Assembly (NCBI RefSeq): GCF_011800755.1
Contig: NZ_JAATJW010000017.1
Location: forward strand, 1 to 43,360
Direction of reading: 5' to 3'
DNA length: 43,360 nucleotides
Source: Listeria valentina
GTDB lineage: Bacteria > Bacillota > Bacilli > Lactobacillales > Listeriaceae
Both the position numbers and the translations under genes were made by a program. The notes beneath the pieces were generated by a model. The model saw only the letters and a list, made by a program, of their open reading frames with translations, was not told the DNA's origin and searched no databases. Position 1 is the stretch's first letter. Each line of letters starts with the position of its first letter. Of this stretch, positions 1 to 7,113 are shown piece after piece.

Positions 1-32
1 TTATAGGGGAAAATGAAAATGTTGTGTTTGTT
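1..32 (-). ncRNA. lhrC: Second LhrC-like sRNA copy, cut by window edge
   Basis: The same promoter block and 5' end (AACAACAAACACAACATTTT, then CATTTTCCCC) recur 224 bp away from the first copy and run off the left edge. The visible 5' portion already carries a TTTTCCCC run like loop A of the first copy. The rest of the RNA lies outside the window, so its terminator cannot be checked. Confidence 0.6.
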
Positions 33-37
33 GTTAG

Positions 38-106
38 CTTATACATGTATCATACTTTTCATCGACTAAATTTCACTGTGGAGCAAATGAAAATTCACTA
101 AGAAAA
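38..106 (-). promoter_or_regulatory. Conserved upstream block of lhrC copy 2
   Basis: Direct repeat of the block at 262-331: plus 64-106 matches 289-331 with only a few changes (shared core ACTAAATTTCACTGTGGA), and -10 TATAAG lies at 43-38. It shows that promoter and RNA were duplicated as a unit. Confidence 0.55.
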
Positions 107-156
107 TAAAGTTTTTCTTTTCATCTGCAAAGTAATCACAACTAAATTTTTGCACA

Positions 157-256
157 TAAAAAACCAGTGCGGAAAAAGGGAGGAAACCGCACTGGTCAAA
201 AAGGGAGTTTTGGGATTTTCATTCAAAAAAGGGAAAGAATGAAAGTTTTGCTTGTT
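157..256 (-). ncRNA. lhrC: LhrC-family small regulatory RNA
   Basis: About 100 nt read leftward. Seen in the minus strand: a 5' start near AACAACAAGC, a hairpin with arms TTTCATTC/GAATGAAA (plus 216-243) whose loop carries TTTCCC, a single-stranded stretch with ATCCC and CTCCC, then a perfect 10-bp terminator stem (163-172 with 187-196) whose loop carries TCCTCCC, followed by six T. This is the layout known for the Listeria LhrC family, whose repeated UCCC motifs in loops pair with Shine-Dalgarno regions of envelope and virulence mRNAs. A -10-like TATAAG lies at 267-262 with no good -35, which fits activator control; LhrC RNAs are LisR-dependent in L. monocytogenes. Family assignment is by motif architecture, without a covariance search. 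Confidence 0.8.
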
Positions 257-261
257 GTTAG

Positions 262-331
262 CTTATACATATATATTAACCACTTTTAACTAAATTTCAC
301 TGTGGAAAAAATGAAAGTTTACTAAGAAAAT
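262..331 (-). promoter_or_regulatory. Conserved upstream block of lhrC copy 1 (likely LisR-controlled promoter)
   Basis: Minus-strand block with AGTGAAATTTAGT and TTTCAT elements about 35-75 bp upstream of the RNA start. It is repeated almost unchanged upstream of the second copy at 38-106. The -10 is TATAAG (267-262). Conservation of the upstream block, greater than that of the spacer, points to an activator site; LisR is an inference from L. monocytogenes LhrC. Confidence 0.55.
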
Positions 332-344
332 CATGATGCCTTTT

Positions 345-386
345 TAAAAAATAAAGCGAACCGCGAAATTTTTTCGCGGCTCGCTT
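345..386 (-). terminator. Terminator of the crp/macro-domain unit
   Basis: Stem of 15 bp with one mismatch (354-368 with 372-386) followed on the minus strand by a T-rich run. It sits just downstream of the macro-domain stop codon and separates that unit from the lhrC promoter. Confidence 0.85.
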
Positions 387-391
387 GAAAG

Positions 392-928
392 TTAAATTAA
401 ATTTTGTTCTACCATTTTTTGTTCATACCACTTATAGTTTTCATCGTCAAAGCAAACAAAATGGATTTCTTTAAGCGGTGAATCGTACGCCGTTTCTTCG
501 ATCCACTGTTTCACCGTGTACGTCGCAACTTCCGCGGCAAGCTCTTTTGGGAAACCATAAACACCCGTTGAGATGTTTGGAAAAGCAATACTCGTCAGTC
601 CTTTGGAAGCTGCAAGGTCAAGGGATTTAAAATAGCAAGAAGCGAGCGAATTTGTTTCTTGCTTATCTCCACCGTGCCAAACTGGTCCCACCGTGTGAAC
701 CACGTAATCCGCCGGAAGCGCGCATCCTTCTGTCAAAACTGCTTCTCCCGTTGGACAACTCCCAATCCGTTTAATTATCTCTTTGCACGCTGCTAAAAGC
801 TTTGGGCCTGCTGCCTTGTGAATCGCACCATCCACGCCTCCCCCACCTAAAAGCGTGTGATTTGCGGCATTTACGATCGCGTCTACGTTTTCCTTTGTAA
901 TATCGCCTTTTATCAGTTTCACTTCCAC
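392..928 (-). CDS. Macro-domain protein (O-acetyl-ADP-ribose deacetylase-like)
   Basis: 178 aa. Macro domains of this MacroD/YmdB type bind ADP-ribose and hydrolyse O-acetyl-ADP-ribose or remove mono-ADP-ribose. Visible signatures: the [27 protein letters not shown] segment (about residues 18-44), with the Asn-Ala-Ala-Asn and Gly-rich phosphate loops, and [13 protein letters not shown] in the C-terminal half. I placed the start at a GTG 8 nt after AAGGAGG; a longer reading frame continues upstream to 1015 but would overlap the preceding gene. Downstream of and probably cotranscribed with the Crp/Fnr gene. It resembles L. monocytogenes Lmo2759. Substrate in vivo unknown. Confidence 0.9.
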   Translation of the reverse strand: MEVKLIKGDITKENVDAIVNAANHTLLGGGGVDGAIHKAAGPKLLAACKEIIKRIGSCPTGEAVLTEGCALPADYVVHTVGPVWHGGDKQETNSLASCYFKSLDLAASKGLTSIAFPNISTGVYGFPKELAAEVATYTVKQWIEETAYDSPLKEIHFVCFDDENYKWYEQKMVEQNLI

Positions 929-984
929 GAAAAAAGCACCTCCTTTTCCTATTGTAAGCGATAGAAAAAGAAAGTGCCAGCGTC

Positions 985-1662
985 TTACAAACGGTCCATA
1001 TCCAAAATAATCCACGGCTTCGGACGCACTTGTAAAATTCCTTCAGAAGTTAATTTTTTAATGATTAACGCGACAAATTCACGTGTTGCTGTTGAGAAAT
1101 TAGCGATAATCGGTTGTGTAATTGCAGTAGGCAGAACGATTTCCCCATTTTCGCCTTCCGTTCCGAGCTCCTCACCGATTTGTTTGATGCACATTCTTAC
1201 ACGTTCTTCTTTTGAAGTCGTGCTTTTACGCAGATGGCTAAATGTATCTCGTGAAAGTCCTAGCAGTTCATGGATAATGAATTGTTCTTTCACATCATAT
1301 TCAGTCAAAATCCGGTCAAAAAAGTACCGGTCAATCGCCCAGCAAGCTCCGTCTGAAAGAGCTTTTGCTTCACTTGATGAAGGATAAATTTGCGTGAGCG
1401 TATTTTTAGAAAATAGTTTGTTTTCCTTCAAAAAGTTTAAAATGATTTCGTCCTCTCCGCTTTCGCCAAATCGAACTGTAAACATTAATACTCCAGTAAT
1501 TAAGAAAAAGATCTTCCCGTTACTATCCGTTAAATCAAATATTTTTTGGTTCTTTTTAAAATAAATCATCTTTGCATATTTATGAAATTCCGGATCTTGT
1601 TTACAAAGTGTTAGAATTGTATTTGCTGAATACATTTTTTTGCGTTCTTTTGTCATGTACAT
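985..1662 (-). CDS. Crp/Fnr-family transcriptional regulator (PrfA-like size)
   Basis: 225 aa. N-terminal cyclic-nucleotide-binding-like beta-barrel (about 25-125), long dimer helix, then a C-terminal winged helix (about 170-215, with [31 protein letters not shown] as the HTH). It ends with KPWIILDM, as several Listeria Crp/Fnr paralogs do. No cysteine cluster for an Fe-S cluster is evident, so it is not an FNR-type oxygen sensor. Listeria genomes carry many such paralogs; ligand and targets are unknown. ATG start chosen 9 nt after GGAG; an upstream GTG at 1668 is too close to the ribosome binding site. Promoter TTAACA-17-TATGAT lies at 1726-1698. Confidence 0.85.
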   Translation of the reverse strand: MYMTKERKKMYSANTILTLCKQDPEFHKYAKMIYFKKNQKIFDLTDSNGKIFFLITGVLMFTVRFGESGEDEIILNFLKENKLFSKNTLTQIYPSSSEAKALSDGACWAIDRYFFDRILTEYDVKEQFIIHELLGLSRDTFSHLRKSTTSKEERVRMCIKQIGEELGTEGENGEIVLPTAITQPIIANFSTATREFVALIIKKLTSEGILQVRPKPWIILDMDRL

Positions 1663-1697
1663 CTTCACAATCTCCTTGAAATGTATTTATTGATGCA

Positions 1698-1726
1698 ATC
1701 ATACTTTATAACTAAGCAGATGTTAA
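1698..1726 (-). promoter_or_regulatory. Promoter of the crp/macro-domain unit
   Basis: Minus strand TTAACA (1726-1721), 17-bp spacer, TATGAT (1703-1698), ending about 35 bp before the Crp/Fnr start codon. Confidence 0.6.
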
Positions 1727-1802
1727 CACTTTTCCAGAAAAAAATTGACTCATCAAATAAAAATTCACAAAAAAGACACAAATTCGGTTTTAAATCTAAG
1801 AA

Positions 1803-3422
1803 TTACGTACTCTTTTTCACTTTTTGAGCGAAATACGTATAATTTCCTGAATAGACTTTCAATCGGCCATTGCACAAATGAAAAACTTTCGAACAGATTT
1901 GATCAATAAAATAGCGGTCATGCGACACAGTAATAATGGTCCCTTTAAAATTCCGTAGCGCTTCCTCAAGAACCTCACGCGAAGCAATATCAAGATGGTT
2001 AGTCGGCTCATCCAAAACTAACGTATTGACAGGCTGATGGATAAACCTAGCCAAGCGAAGCCGCATTCGTTCTCCTCCACTCAGATTTGCTACTTTGCGA
2101 AACACCATTTCCTGATAGAACATAAATCCGGCAAGCATATTCCGTGCTTCTCCTTCTGTCACTCGCACCTTATCGCGAAAAGCCTCAATCACCGTTTCAC
2201 AAGCATCAAGCTCCTCCATTTGTTGTGAAAGATATGCTAGTTTAACGCTAGAACCCAGTTTTATGGTGCCTGCATCAGGTTTTTCCGCGCCAACCAAAAG
2301 CTTAAGCAACGTGGACTTCCCGGTTCCGTTATCGCCTACAATCGCGACACGATCCTTCTGACGAATCGACAGCATTTCCTCTACTAGAAGCACTTTCTCC
2401 CCGTAGCTTTTGCTCACTCCTTCGAAACTCGCCACCTCGTCTCCGCTCCGCTTCGCCTCTTCAAATGCTAAATTCATTTCTTTTTGTGCAAGAACCGGCC
2501 GTTTTACTTTCTCCATTTTATCGAGCATTCGTTCCATGTTTTTCGCTCGTCTGAAAAAAGCATCGTTTGGCGGATTGGCTCGCGCACCCCATTCGCGCAG
2601 TTGCTTGATTGCTTGCTTCATTTTTTTGATTTTCTTTTGCTGATCCTTGTAAGCCTGAAATTCGCGTAAAAGTCGCTCTTCACGTTCCTTCAAATAGCCC
2701 GAAAAGTTCGTCCGGTAAGTAATCAGTTCCTTATTTTCAAGCTCAATCATTTTTGTCACCACTTCATCGAGAAAATAGCGATCATGTGAGACGACCAAAA
2801 CGGCTCCTTTATAGCTTTGCAAGAATTTAGTTAGCCAAATCACAGCATTTAAATCCAAGTGGTTGGTCGGCTCATCCAAAAGTAACAATTCCGGTTTTTC
2901 AAGTAGCAACGCACCAAGAGCCGTTTTCGTCTTTTCACCGCCACTTAGCGCCTGCCATTTTTTGTTTACAAGCTCCGAAAGTCCTAACCCGGCGACCACC
3001 TTTCCAAGTTCAGCTTGCATCTCATATCCGCCTTGCTCCGCAAATTGCGCCATCAAATTCCCGTAGCGTCCCATCACTTTCTCGTTAGCATCTTCAGCCA
3101 TTTGCCGTTCCAAGTCCGCCATCTGCTTTTGCATTGCCAAAAGCTCTGCAAAACTTTGCTCCAGCACTTCAGTGACAGTTAGTTCCGAAAACTCCTCTGG
3201 AATTTGCCGCAGCATCCCAATAGCCGCGTCTTTCTTCCGCGTGACGAGACCGCTATCCGCCATCTCCATCCCAGCAATCAATTTTAAAATCGTACTTTTC
3301 CCTTCGCCGTTTCGCCCAATCAATCCGACTCGCTCGCCTTCCATAATTTGCATCGAAACCCCTTCGAGCACCTTATCGCCAGCATAACTTTTCGTTACTT
3401 GATTCAAATCTACAATTTTCAT
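1803..3422 (-). CDS. ABC-F family ATPase (ribosome-associated, possible antibiotic-resistance factor)
   Basis: 539 aa with two ABC domains and no membrane segments. First domain: Walker A GRNGEGKST (36-44), ALSGGEK signature (about 158), LLLLDEPTNHLD (180-190). Interdomain linker of charged coiled coil (about 240-310). Second domain: GDNGTGKST (about 363), LSGGER (about 447), LVLDEPTNHLD. ABC-F proteins bind the ribosomal E site and reset stalled or drug-bound ribosomes; members such as VmlR, Vga and Lmo0919 give lincosamide/streptogramin/pleuromutilin resistance. Sequence alone does not place this one in a resistance clade. The upstream leader with a uORF and terminator (3485-3749) favours drug-inducible control. 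RBS AAGGAG precedes the ATG. Confidence 0.85.
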   Translation of the reverse strand: MKIVDLNQVTKSYAGDKVLEGVSMQIMEGERVGLIGRNGEGKSTILKLIAGMEMADSGLVTRKKDAAIGMLRQIPEEFSELTVTEVLEQSFAELLAMQKQMADLERQMAEDANEKVMGRYGNLMAQFAEQGGYEMQAELGKVVAGLGLSELVNKKWQALSGGEKTKTALGALLLEKPELLLLDEPTNHLDLNAVIWLTKFLQSYKGAVLVVSHDRYFLDEVVTKMIELENKELITYRTNFSGYLKEREERLLREFQAYKDQQKKIKKMKQAIKQLREWGARANPPNDAFFRRAKNMERMLDKMEKVKRPVLAQKEMNLAFEEAKRSGDEVASFEGVSKSYGEKVLLVEEMLSIRQKDRVAIVGDNGTGKSTLLKLLVGAEKPDAGTIKLGSSVKLAYLSQQMEELDACETVIEAFRDKVRVTEGEARNMLAGFMFYQEMVFRKVANLSGGERMRLRLARFIHQPVNTLVLDEPTNHLDIASREVLEEALRNFKGTIITVSHDRYFIDQICSKVFHLCNGRLKVYSGNYTYFAQKVKKST

Positions 3423-3484
3423 TTTCTTTTCTCCTTTTCCCTGAAGAAAAGCATAAATGTTTCATATGAAACATTTTTACACAC

Positions 3485-3515
3485 AAAAAAAGACACCAGA
3501 CAAGCGTCCGGTGCC
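3485..3515 (-). terminator. Leader (attenuator) terminator before the ABC-F gene
   Basis: Minus strand stem of 10 bp (3506-3515 with 3492-3501, G-U pairs included), 4-nt loop, then seven T (3491-3485). It lies between the leader promoter and the ABC-F start and downstream of the uORF stop, so full transcripts need readthrough. Confidence 0.75.
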
Positions 3516-3555
3516 TCCATTATTTCAACTCGGAGATCCATCCATGCTTCTCAAC

Positions 3556-3684
3556 TTATTTTCCATTTATACAGTTTTTATAAAAAAGGGCAGACTTGTC
3601 CCTTGCAACTGTCATTCTGGAAAAAATCGCACGAACAGTGTATAAATATGTTAGAAATCCTGCTTGCGCTTTTGAAAGAAACAT
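3556..3684 (-). CDS. Putative 42-aa leader peptide upstream of the ABC-F gene
   Basis: Small ORF starting ATG at 3684, with AGGTGAG six nt upstream, and ending TAA at 3556. It begins MFLSKAQAGFLTYLYTVRAI and ends KNCINGK. It lies about 30 nt after the predicted transcript start and 40 nt before the leader terminator. Leader peptides in this position control vmlR- and vga-type ABC-F genes: antibiotic-stalled ribosomes shift the RNA fold away from the terminator. Codons 27-34 also overlap a second small stem (AAGGG/CCCTT followed by six T), which could be part of the alternative structure. Translation itself is not proven. Confidence 0.6.
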   Translation of the reverse strand: MFLSKAQAGFLTYLYTVRAIFSRMTVARDKSALFYKNCINGK

Positions 3685-3720
3685 CTGAATCTCACCTACT
3701 TTCGCTTATTAATTGCTTTA

Positions 3721-3749
3721 AGGATAACGTGAAAACGTTTTACTGTCAA
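3721..3749 (-). promoter_or_regulatory. Promoter of the ABC-F leader, with cre-like spacer
   Basis: Minus strand TTGACA (3749-3744), exactly 17 bp, TATCCT (3726-3721). The spacer holds TGAAAACGTTTTAC (3730-3743), which matches the CcpA cre pattern at 12 of 14 positions on the minus strand, so carbon control is possible. It starts right after the stop codon of the VOC gene. Confidence 0.65.
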
Positions 3750-3760
3750 GCAGCCAAGCC

Positions 3761-4192
3761 CTACTCCATATTCTTGCGGTGCATCGCTTCTCGCTCTTCA
3801 AAACCGATTTCGCGATGAACTTGGTGCAACATCCAAATATAGCCAAAAGGATCTTTAAACATCGCGTTGCTAACGCCATAATCTTTCATCTCGGTCACGG
3901 CTTGAATTTCCGTGCAACCGGCATCCATCGCCAGCTTATAAGCTTCTGCAATTTCTTCCACCGTTACATTGAACCAAATTGGCAAATTTTCTTTCGGATC
4001 GGGTGCCGCAAGTCCTGCATCCGCATTCGCATCGAGCATATGAAACCTTGTCCCATAAATTTCAAAAACTGCTTCATTTTGACCTTTTGCAAAGCTTGTG
4101 GCTTCAATCCGCTTCACATCAAAAATCCGCTCGTAAAGCGCGAGCGCGGCTAAACTATCTTCTACAATAAAATCCATTTCAACTGCTTGCAT
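3761..4192 (-). CDS. VOC-superfamily (glyoxalase/bleomycin-resistance-like, PhnB-type) protein
   Basis: 143 aa. Pattern of the PhnB/YycE-type VOC fold: EMDFIVEDSLAALALYERIF at the N-terminus, a central IWFNVTVEE segment with a possible domain repeat, and DPFGYIWMLHQVH near the end, the usual VOC terminus. VOC proteins are metal-dependent lyases, isomerases, dioxygenases or drug-binding proteins; the substrate cannot be told from sequence. Start set at ATG 4192 with AAAGGTGAGAG upstream; a longer frame to 4234 lacks an RBS. Stands alone; the ABC-F leader promoter starts immediately downstream. Confidence 0.85.
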   Translation of the reverse strand: MQAVEMDFIVEDSLAALALYERIFDVKRIEATSFAKGQNEAVFEIYGTRFHMLDANADAGLAAPDPKENLPIWFNVTVEEIAEAYKLAMDAGCTEIQAVTEMKDYGVSNAMFKDPFGYIWMLHQVHREIGFEEREAMHRKNME

Positions 4193-4277
4193 ACTCTCAC
4201 CTTTCCTTTCAATAGGACTTTCCCGCATTGTCATGGAAATAAACGTTCCGGGAAAACCCTACAACTTTTAAAGTTTA

Positions 4278-4291
4278 CTAGTTACAACTAG
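4278..4291. promoter_or_regulatory. Perfect inverted repeat upstream of modA
   Basis: CTAGTTACAACTAG, 6-bp arms with a 2-bp centre, about 20 bp upstream of a -10-like TAAAAT (4313-4318). Its place at the expected -35 region fits an operator. It does not resemble the ModE palindrome. Confidence 0.35.
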
Positions 4292-4341
4292 AGTTTCTTT
4301 CTCTCTTTGCGGTAAAATAGAGAAGAAAAGGAGGCTAACTC

Positions 4342-5127
4342 ATGAAACTCAAAAATTTGGGCATCCTAACCGTTCTTTTTCTGCTAGCTATTTTAACAGC
4401 TTGTGGAAATACGGCTAATTTGTCTAAAAAAGAAGAAAAAATTGATTTACATATTTCAGCCGCTGCTAGTTTAAAAGATGCGATTGACGAGATCAAACCA
4501 CTTTATGAAAAAAAATATCCTGGCATAAAATTGACTTTTGACTTTGCCGGTTCTGGCCAAATTCGCGAACGTGTTACAAGTGGTGCTCCGATTGACGGTG
4601 TACTTTTTGCAAGCGAATCCGACATTGACAAACTAGTTCAAGCAAAAAAAGCAACATCTAAAGCTGAGTTTGCACAAAATACGCTGGTTTTGATTGAACC
4701 AACATCGAGCAAATCCAAAAAGAGTGCTAGTTTAGCAGAAAAATTGAAAACCTATCAAAAATTTGCGCTTGGGGATCCAGAATCCGTACCTGCTGGGAAA
4801 TACGGGAAAGAAACACTCGAAAAGCTCAATTTATATGATGGAATGAAAGACCAACTTGTACTCGCTTCAGATGTTCGCCAAGTACTCTCTTATGTGGCAG
4901 CTGGGAACGCTGATGCTGGCTTTGTTTATGAAACGGATGCCTTGATTTCAAAAAAAGTAAGCGTCGTTCAAGCGATTCCAGATGATTTGCATGCTCCAAT
5001 TGGCTACTATTCTGGAATTGTAGCGGACACAGAACACAAGAAAGATGTCGAATCTTTTATGAAATTTATGCGCAGCGAGGAAGCACAGGGAATTTTGAAG
5101 CAGTATGGGTTTAAATCAGGAAAATAA
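4342..5127 (+). CDS. modA: Molybdate ABC transporter substrate-binding lipoprotein
   Basis: 261 aa. Signal peptide with lipobox LTAC (Cys about 21), so membrane-anchored. ModA motifs: ISAAASLKDAIDEI (oxyanion-binding Ser in the AAAS stretch), FDFAGSGQIRERVTSGAPIDGVLFAS, and GDPESVPAGKYGKETLEKL. It binds molybdate or tungstate and hands it to ModBC. No modB or modC lies beside it; the gene stands alone with its own RBS (AAAGGAGG) and terminator. Molybdenum is needed by the nitrate reductase encoded further on, so a supply role is plausible. ModBC must be encoded elsewhere, or this copy is accessory. Confidence 0.9.
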   Translation: MKLKNLGILTVLFLLAILTACGNTANLSKKEEKIDLHISAAASLKDAIDEIKPLYEKKYPGIKLTFDFAGSGQIRERVTSGAPIDGVLFASESDIDKLVQAKKATSKAEFAQNTLVLIEPTSSKSKKSASLAEKLKTYQKFALGDPESVPAGKYGKETLEKLNLYDGMKDQLVLASDVRQVLSYVAAGNADAGFVYETDALISKKVSVVQAIPDDLHAPIGYYSGIVADTEHKKDVESFMKFMRSEEAQGILKQYGFKSGK

Positions 5128-5145
5128 TTTTCAAACTACAAATCA

Positions 5146-5189
5146 AAAAGCAAGAAGAAGCACCTAAAACCGTGTTTCTTCTTGCTTTT
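5146..5189. terminator. Bidirectional terminator between modA and the CnaB surface protein
   Basis: Perfect 14-bp inverted repeat AAAAGCAAGAAGAA/TTCTTCTTGCTTTT with runs of A and T on both sides. It sits between two convergent stop codons. Confidence 0.9.
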
Positions 5190-5191
5190 AT

Positions 5192-6946
5192 TTAAAATTT
5201 CCGTCCATATAATAAAGCCGCGCCTAAGCTTAGTAAGCTAAATCCCGCGAGCCCGCCAAATGGAATCCCATCGTCATCCCCTGTTGGCGGTAACACCGCA
5301 GAACTCGAACCCATCAAAGTAACCTGCCCGGTTGGATCAGCACTGCTTCCTTGTTGCTTCGCAAGCGCCTTCCCAGTTGTAACATCATCTAGCCGATAAG
5401 TCATCCCCGAATCACCTGCAACAGCCGTATAACCATCCGGCACGTCTTTTAACCGAACCGTATATTTATAAGCATCTCCGTCTTCATCATATTTTGGAAG
5501 ATTATCAAAATGATACTTATAAACCCCGGCCTCATCAGGCTTCACAACTTGTTCATCATACACGTCATCATTTTGAAGCAATTCGACAGTCACCGCATCC
5601 GGACGAATACCAAGTTCATCTCCTAAATCATTCCAATCAATCGTTCCTTCAACAGCCGTCTCTTCCGTATTTTCATAATGGTTCGTAATATCCGTACCAT
5701 TTACCTCGCTCGTGTAGCCTTTTGGCACGCTCTTTTCTCGAACCGTATACACGTATTTCTCGCCGGTTTCCTTGTACTCAGGCAAATCCTTAAACGCATA
5801 ACTCCAGTCATTTGTATCATTGCTCGTGACATTCGTTTCATCCACGACTTGATTATCCCTTAACAGCTCAACCGTGATGCTCGCTGGCCGCGTTCCAAAT
5901 TTATTTTCGTAGTCGTCCCAGTGCTTCTCGCCGTCAACATCAATGTAGCCGTCACCAGAACCGCCACCGCCTTGTCCCCGGTAAGTCGCCGTAGAAACCG
6001 CGTCATCAATCAGTTCCGTGCCGTCATAGGCAAAAGCACGATTCGGGAAACGGTTGTTTTCTGCATTATAATTTAATTTGGTGTCATAGCGAACCAAGAC
6101 AGATGTTCTTGCCGTGTCTTCCTTCGCATCAGCACTTGTTAAATAGCCAAAATCTAGTTGCGCCGTTTTCGTTCCATCTGCATTTTCCGTGAACGGAATA
6201 TCATTCGTATTTTCTTCAATCACCGCTTTGTTCCAATTCCGATATTGAATCTTAGCCGAACCCGGAATATAATTTTGGGTATTTTCCATCGTGTCTTTAA
6301 AAACCGAATCCGCTACTTCATACCCACCATTATTGACGGTCACCGTCCAGTGTACAATCGTTGGATCCGTATTGTCATAAGTTAGTGATTTAGAAACCGC
6401 ACTCGTTCCCGAACCGCCACCTGAACTGCTTTTCGAAAAGTTTACATGAATGGTATTATTCGGATTGTTTTGCAGCGGAAAAGCTAAATCATTCCCATTT
6501 TCATAATCCAAGGTTCCTTTGTTAAAATTCGACCAAAAATTAAAGTATACTTCCACATTGCGCATTGATTTCACATTTTCATCGAAATGAATCGCGATCG
6601 TCCCCGCTTGGATGGTCACATTTCCAAGTCGATCTCCATTTGTTGCAAAAAGTTCAATCGGTGTGGTCGTCTCATACTTCAATTCTTGCGGCAAGGGCAT
6701 TGTATAAGGTTGGCTCGTGTCGATTTGATTTCCATCCCCAACAGTCAAATCATATGTAGCATTCACAGATGAAGCGTCGCTGATCTTCTTATCGCCAACC
6801 GGCCCCGAAGAATTGCTAAGCGAGACCCCTTTCACAAACTGACTCGCATCCAAGTTTTCAGCGGCTGATGCTGGCGTTGCAAAATTGACAAACATGCCAA
6901 AAAGCAAAGCAAAAACAAGCAGCCAACTGTTCATCTTCCTTTTCAT
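5192..6946 (-). CDS. LPXTG cell-wall-anchored protein with CnaB domains
   Basis: 584 aa. Signal peptide 1-28 (ends ATPASA). Two adhesin-like beta-rich domains follow (about 30-170 and 183-320), separated by Gly/Ser linkers (SSSGGGSG near 173, GGGGSGDG near 326). Then two CnaB-type repeats (332-424 and 433-512) and a sortase signal LPPTG at 552 with hydrophobic tail and GRKF end. In the first CnaB repeat the isopeptide residues are visible: Lys341 (EKHWDD), Glu404 (YTVRE), Asn422 (ITNHY). In the second the Lys position is Ile436 and the Glu position is Leu499, so it should not self-crosslink. Predicted sortase A substrate at the cell surface; ligand unknown. RBS GGGGGAGA. Confidence 0.88.
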   Translation of the reverse strand: MKRKMNSWLLVFALLFGMFVNFATPASAAENLDASQFVKGVSLSNSSGPVGDKKISDASSVNATYDLTVGDGNQIDTSQPYTMPLPQELKYETTTPIELFATNGDRLGNVTIQAGTIAIHFDENVKSMRNVEVYFNFWSNFNKGTLDYENGNDLAFPLQNNPNNTIHVNFSKSSSGGGSGTSAVSKSLTYDNTDPTIVHWTVTVNNGGYEVADSVFKDTMENTQNYIPGSAKIQYRNWNKAVIEENTNDIPFTENADGTKTAQLDFGYLTSADAKEDTARTSVLVRYDTKLNYNAENNRFPNRAFAYDGTELIDDAVSTATYRGQGGGGSGDGYIDVDGEKHWDDYENKFGTRPASITVELLRDNQVVDETNVTSNDTNDWSYAFKDLPEYKETGEKYVYTVREKSVPKGYTSEVNGTDITNHYENTEETAVEGTIDWNDLGDELGIRPDAVTVELLQNDDVYDEQVVKPDEAGVYKYHFDNLPKYDEDGDAYKYTVRLKDVPDGYTAVAGDSGMTYRLDDVTTGKALAKQQGSSADPTGQVTLMGSSSAVLPPTGDDDGIPFGGLAGFSLLSLGAALLYGRKF

Positions 6947-7049
6947 TGTTATCTCCCCCTTAAAAGTAACAATGATAGTTCTTTGCTGAACTCTGTAGCT
7001 CCTTGCGGTTAATTTTTATGTCTATCATTTTTATGGCAGATCCCTTAAT

Positions 7050-7083
7050 AGAAAAAGACCAAAACCATCGTTTTAGTCTTTTT
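7050..7083 (-). terminator. Terminator of the arsR-rhodanese/dsrE/MFS operon
   Basis: Stem AAAAAGACTAAAAC/GTTTTGGTCTTTTT on the minus strand with a 4-nt loop, about 30 bp after the MFS stop codon. Confidence 0.8.
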
Positions 7084-7113
7084 CCACAAATCAATTTTCT
7101 TTAAACATCCTTG

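Noticed and set aside
1713-1726. PrfA-box-like TTAACATCTGCTTA upstream of the Crp/Fnr gene
   Set aside because: Two mismatches to TTAACAnnTGTTAA, and its first half is the -35 box of a good promoter. The position would not suit PrfA activation.
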